A stretch of 16,746 bases of DNA from NCBI GenBank assembly GCA_964370065.1, contig CAYJGK010000030.1, positions 1 to 16,746 on the forward strand, given 5' to 3'. How positions within the stretch are numbered: the stretch's first letter is position 1; every line of letters begins with the position of its first letter. The notes under the pieces were generated by a model that made no database searches, was not told where the DNA came from, and was given only the letters and a program-made list of their open reading frames with translations. The position numbers were made by a program, and so were the translations under genes. The DNA is from CAMQRS01 sp964370065 (lineage in GTDB: Bacteria; Bacillota_I; Bacilli_A; Erysipelotrichales; Erysipelotrichaceae). Shown here piece after piece: positions 15,141 through 16,746 of this stretch.

Positions 15141-15517
15141 ATTTATTTAAACATTATCTTCTTGTTCTAAACTTAATCTAAAATTTGTTGCAATAAATCT
15201 CTATATCTAAAATAGGACTTACTTTTATTTCCAATTAGTTCAATAACTCTAGCCTTTCATAAATAGAATATCATCATTACTTTTGTCGCATTGATTTACA
15301 ACATATATTATCTTTACAAGTGTTATGGATATTCCTTCCAAAGCTGTATTTTCTTAAATGTATTTTTACTTTTTTTGAACAACTTACACCCTTTTTACCA
15401 CTGTTCTGCAATGATCGCTCCGCATAATCATAGAAAACGCTGCCACAAATGATGTCCTATAGCATTAAATTTATGCAAACGGTTGAACGGTAGTGAAATT
15501 TAGTTCTGCATCGGAAT
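15141..15517. other. Gene-free stretch with possible decayed minus-strand fragment
   Basis: No intact gene is seen. On the minus strand a short open piece near 15420-15510 reads like protein (for example ELNFTTVQPFA, then SFVAAFSMIMRSDHC after two stops), so decayed coding sequence is possible. No family is recognised. Confidence 0.35.
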
Positions 15518-16498
15518 TTACTTTTTCAACTTCCCCTTTACAAATGGAGGTATTGATAGCACATACACTATGATAAAGACAAGGGCATATAAAATAATCG
15601 GAATCCATAGCACTTGATGTATCATAAAAATCTCTTTATCAAAAAATACGCCACTATATACAAATAATGCAAATAACACATAGAAAACGGTAAATCCCTT
15701 TCTCCATGCTTTGCTTAATTTGAGTCCATAAAGCTGTGTAACTATGAACATCGTGGCAAAACCGAAGAAAAACATACTCCAAATTCCAGAGCCCTGAAGG
15801 ATAGCAACCGTCGTTCCATGAAATAGCACTGTGATTTCAAGTAAAAAAGTCCACACTCTATTAAAGTGATACTTTGTACCGCTCAAACTCAGTTGTATAA
15901 ACAGTAAGTACATATAGAAGAACCCAAACCAATGGCCTGCTGTTCCAACGATTGGATGATACCAGAAGGTATACGTTATCGCCCAAGCTATATAAAAACC
16001 ATGATAGTTAAAAACTAATTTTGTGCCACTGGATGGTAGTTTTGCTTTTTTACCAAAGAATAATCCTCTTCTCCCATTTTCTAAAATTAGAATAAGTACA
16101 AGCATGATGATGACAGAAAATTGTGAACTTGCTACTGGTACATCTTGTGCCAAACCATCGTACCAAAATATCGTTTGCACCATGTGAAAAAGAATAAAAA
16201 CTGTATTAATGATAATTAACTGAATGTTATACTTACTTAATGATTCTGATATCCTTAATTTGGCTCGGCTCATTTTTATGATTACATACCACAAGGAAAC
16301 TTGATGCAATATGTATCCTATCCAAGCTGTGGCCCTTGACATCCAAGTCGGGTCTGGCAGTTTCCAATAATACCAAGCTGCTCCCTTGTCCGGTAGCAAC
16401 TCCACATCTTGAACCGTTAATCCCACAAAATATCCTATAAGTGTTAAAATTCCCGCTATTGACATGTTAATGACTATTAATTTCATTGTTTTACTCAT
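15518..16498 (-). CDS. Ten-helix integral membrane protein with conserved-looking histidines
   Basis: This 326-residue protein has about ten hydrophobic segments (roughly 7-29, 57-75, 93-113, 125-140, 167-180, 187-205, 217-233, 240-258, 268-286 and 295-316) and a basic C-terminus, KGKLKK. GAGGAG precedes the ATG by a good distance. Histidines sit in or at the ends of helices: H65, H105, H166, H181, H189, H227 and H294. Many are in aromatic surroundings such as FHMVQTIFWYDG and FWYHPIVGTAGHWFGFFY. That pattern would suit metal or heme binding or proton transfer, but no known cytochrome or transporter motif is present and I do not recognise the family by function. It is monocistronic in this window, with its own promoter candidate. 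It lies between a recombinase remnant and a possible element edge, so it may be cargo. Confidence 0.75.
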   Translation of the reverse strand: MSKTMKLIVINMSIAGILTLIGYFVGLTVQDVELLPDKGAAWYYWKLPDPTWMSRATAWIGYILHQVSLWYVIIKMSRAKLRISESLSKYNIQLIIINTVFILFHMVQTIFWYDGLAQDVPVASSQFSVIIMLVLILILENGRRGLFFGKKAKLPSSGTKLVFNYHGFYIAWAITYTFWYHPIVGTAGHWFGFFYMYLLFIQLSLSGTKYHFNRVWTFLLEITVLFHGTTVAILQGSGIWSMFFFGFATMFIVTQLYGLKLSKAWRKGFTVFYVLFALFVYSGVFFDKEIFMIHQVLWIPIILYALVFIIVYVLSIPPFVKGKLKK

Positions 16499-16523
16499 AT
16501 ACTTTCACTCCTCTCTTTCACTA

Positions 16524-16561
16524 ATTGTATATTACTTTTGATAGATTATTCAAGTATACAA
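16524..16561 (-). promoter_or_regulatory. Promoter with inverted repeat before the membrane protein
   Basis: On the minus strand TTGAAT (16553-16548) and TACAAT (16529-16524) are spaced by 18 bp. Perfect 7-bp arms TTGTATA (16525-16531) and TATACAA (16555-16561) bracket the whole promoter, as an operator would. No regulator gene is adjacent in the window. Confidence 0.45.
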
Positions 16562-16570
16562 AGAAATAAT

Positions 16571-16597
16571 TAAAAAAACACCATTTTAAGTGTTTTT
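16571..16597 (-). terminator. Terminator for a minus-strand transcript entering from the right
   Basis: AAAAACAC (16574-16581) and GTGTTTTT (16590-16597) form an 8-bp stem with an 8-base loop. On the minus strand a run of seven T follows. It would stop transcription coming from beyond the right edge before it reaches the membrane protein promoter. Confidence 0.6.
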
Positions 16598-16683
16598 GAG
16601 GGAACAAATTTTTTTGAAAACAAGTTAATACCCGCATCAATGATATACATTATACAGTAGTTTTTCAATATTTCATTAGTCTA

Positions 16684-16746
16684 CTATATAGGGAGCATAT
16701 CAAAGCAAAGGCTTTTAACGTTTTTCTTATGAGTTAGCAGTACCAC
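16684..16746 (-). other. Possible 3' end of a gene running off the right edge
   Basis: On the minus strand 21 codons are open from the edge to TAG (16686-16684). They read VVLLTHKKNVKSLCFDMLPI, and a minus-strand terminator lies about 90 bp downstream. The first residues, VVLL, faintly recall the C-terminal region of TrmA/RumA-type RNA uracil methyltransferases, whose 3' ends are known insertion targets. The evidence is only a handful of residues, so this is a hint and not an identification. Confidence 0.2.

Noticed and set aside
1..16746. CRISPR array, toxin-antitoxin pair or retron
   Set aside because: No regularly spaced direct repeats, reverse transcriptase or small paired toxin-like genes were seen on either strand.

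Overview
This AT-rich 16.7 kb window looks chromosomal and probably comes from a low-GC anaerobic Firmicute, most likely a Clostridia or Lachnospirales relative. The reasons are AGGAGG-type ribosome binding sites, AT-rich codon use, a stand-alone flavodiiron protein (an O2/NO scavenger of anaerobes), lipoprotein signals of Firmicute type, and hairpins with T tracts after most transcription units. The species call is inference.

Layout. At the left edge lies a tRNA-Arg(TCT) on the minus strand (3-79). Then come, on the plus strand, a two-gene unit of an unrecognised 135-residue protein (236-643) and a membrane-anchored DNA/RNA non-specific endonuclease with a Cys/His tail (630-1682). Next is an MFS efflux-type transporter overlapping a regulator with a C-terminal ArsR-like helix-turn-helix (1897-4252). 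A large inverted repeat overlaps the promoter in front of them. A flavodiiron protein gene (4454-5650) stands alone between its own promoter candidate and terminator. The stretch 5666-6770 holds no intact gene. It contains a clear secreted-protein pseudogene on the minus strand (6220-6704, two in-frame stops and a frameshift) and fainter coding relics.

From 6771 to 9302 a MerR regulator and a coupled DUF1801-like protein are transcribed away from a MATE efflux gene. The shared 89-bp intergenic region carries a promoter with the 19-bp spacer typical of MerR-controlled genes. A perfect 18-bp hairpin terminates both the MATE gene and the convergent operon that follows.

From 14205 down to 9435 on the minus strand is a five-gene operon: lipoprotein solute-binding protein, two permeases, an ABC ATPase and a PHP-domain phosphoesterase. 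The genes are tightly packed, with an attenuator-like hairpin after the binding protein. The natural reading is import of a phosphorus-containing solute, possibly a phosphoester or phosphonate, followed by hydrolysis in the cytoplasm.

The right end (14310-16746) looks like worn mobile-element territory. It has decayed coding fragments, the 70-residue C-terminus of a large serine recombinase, an intact ten-helix membrane protein of unknown function with membrane histidines, and a 21-codon open frame running off the edge.

No CRISPR array, intact insertion sequence, phage module or recognised defence system is visible. The most interesting parts are the importer plus PHP enzyme operon, the two efflux modules with dedicated regulators and visible operators, and the His-containing membrane protein beside a recombinase remnant.
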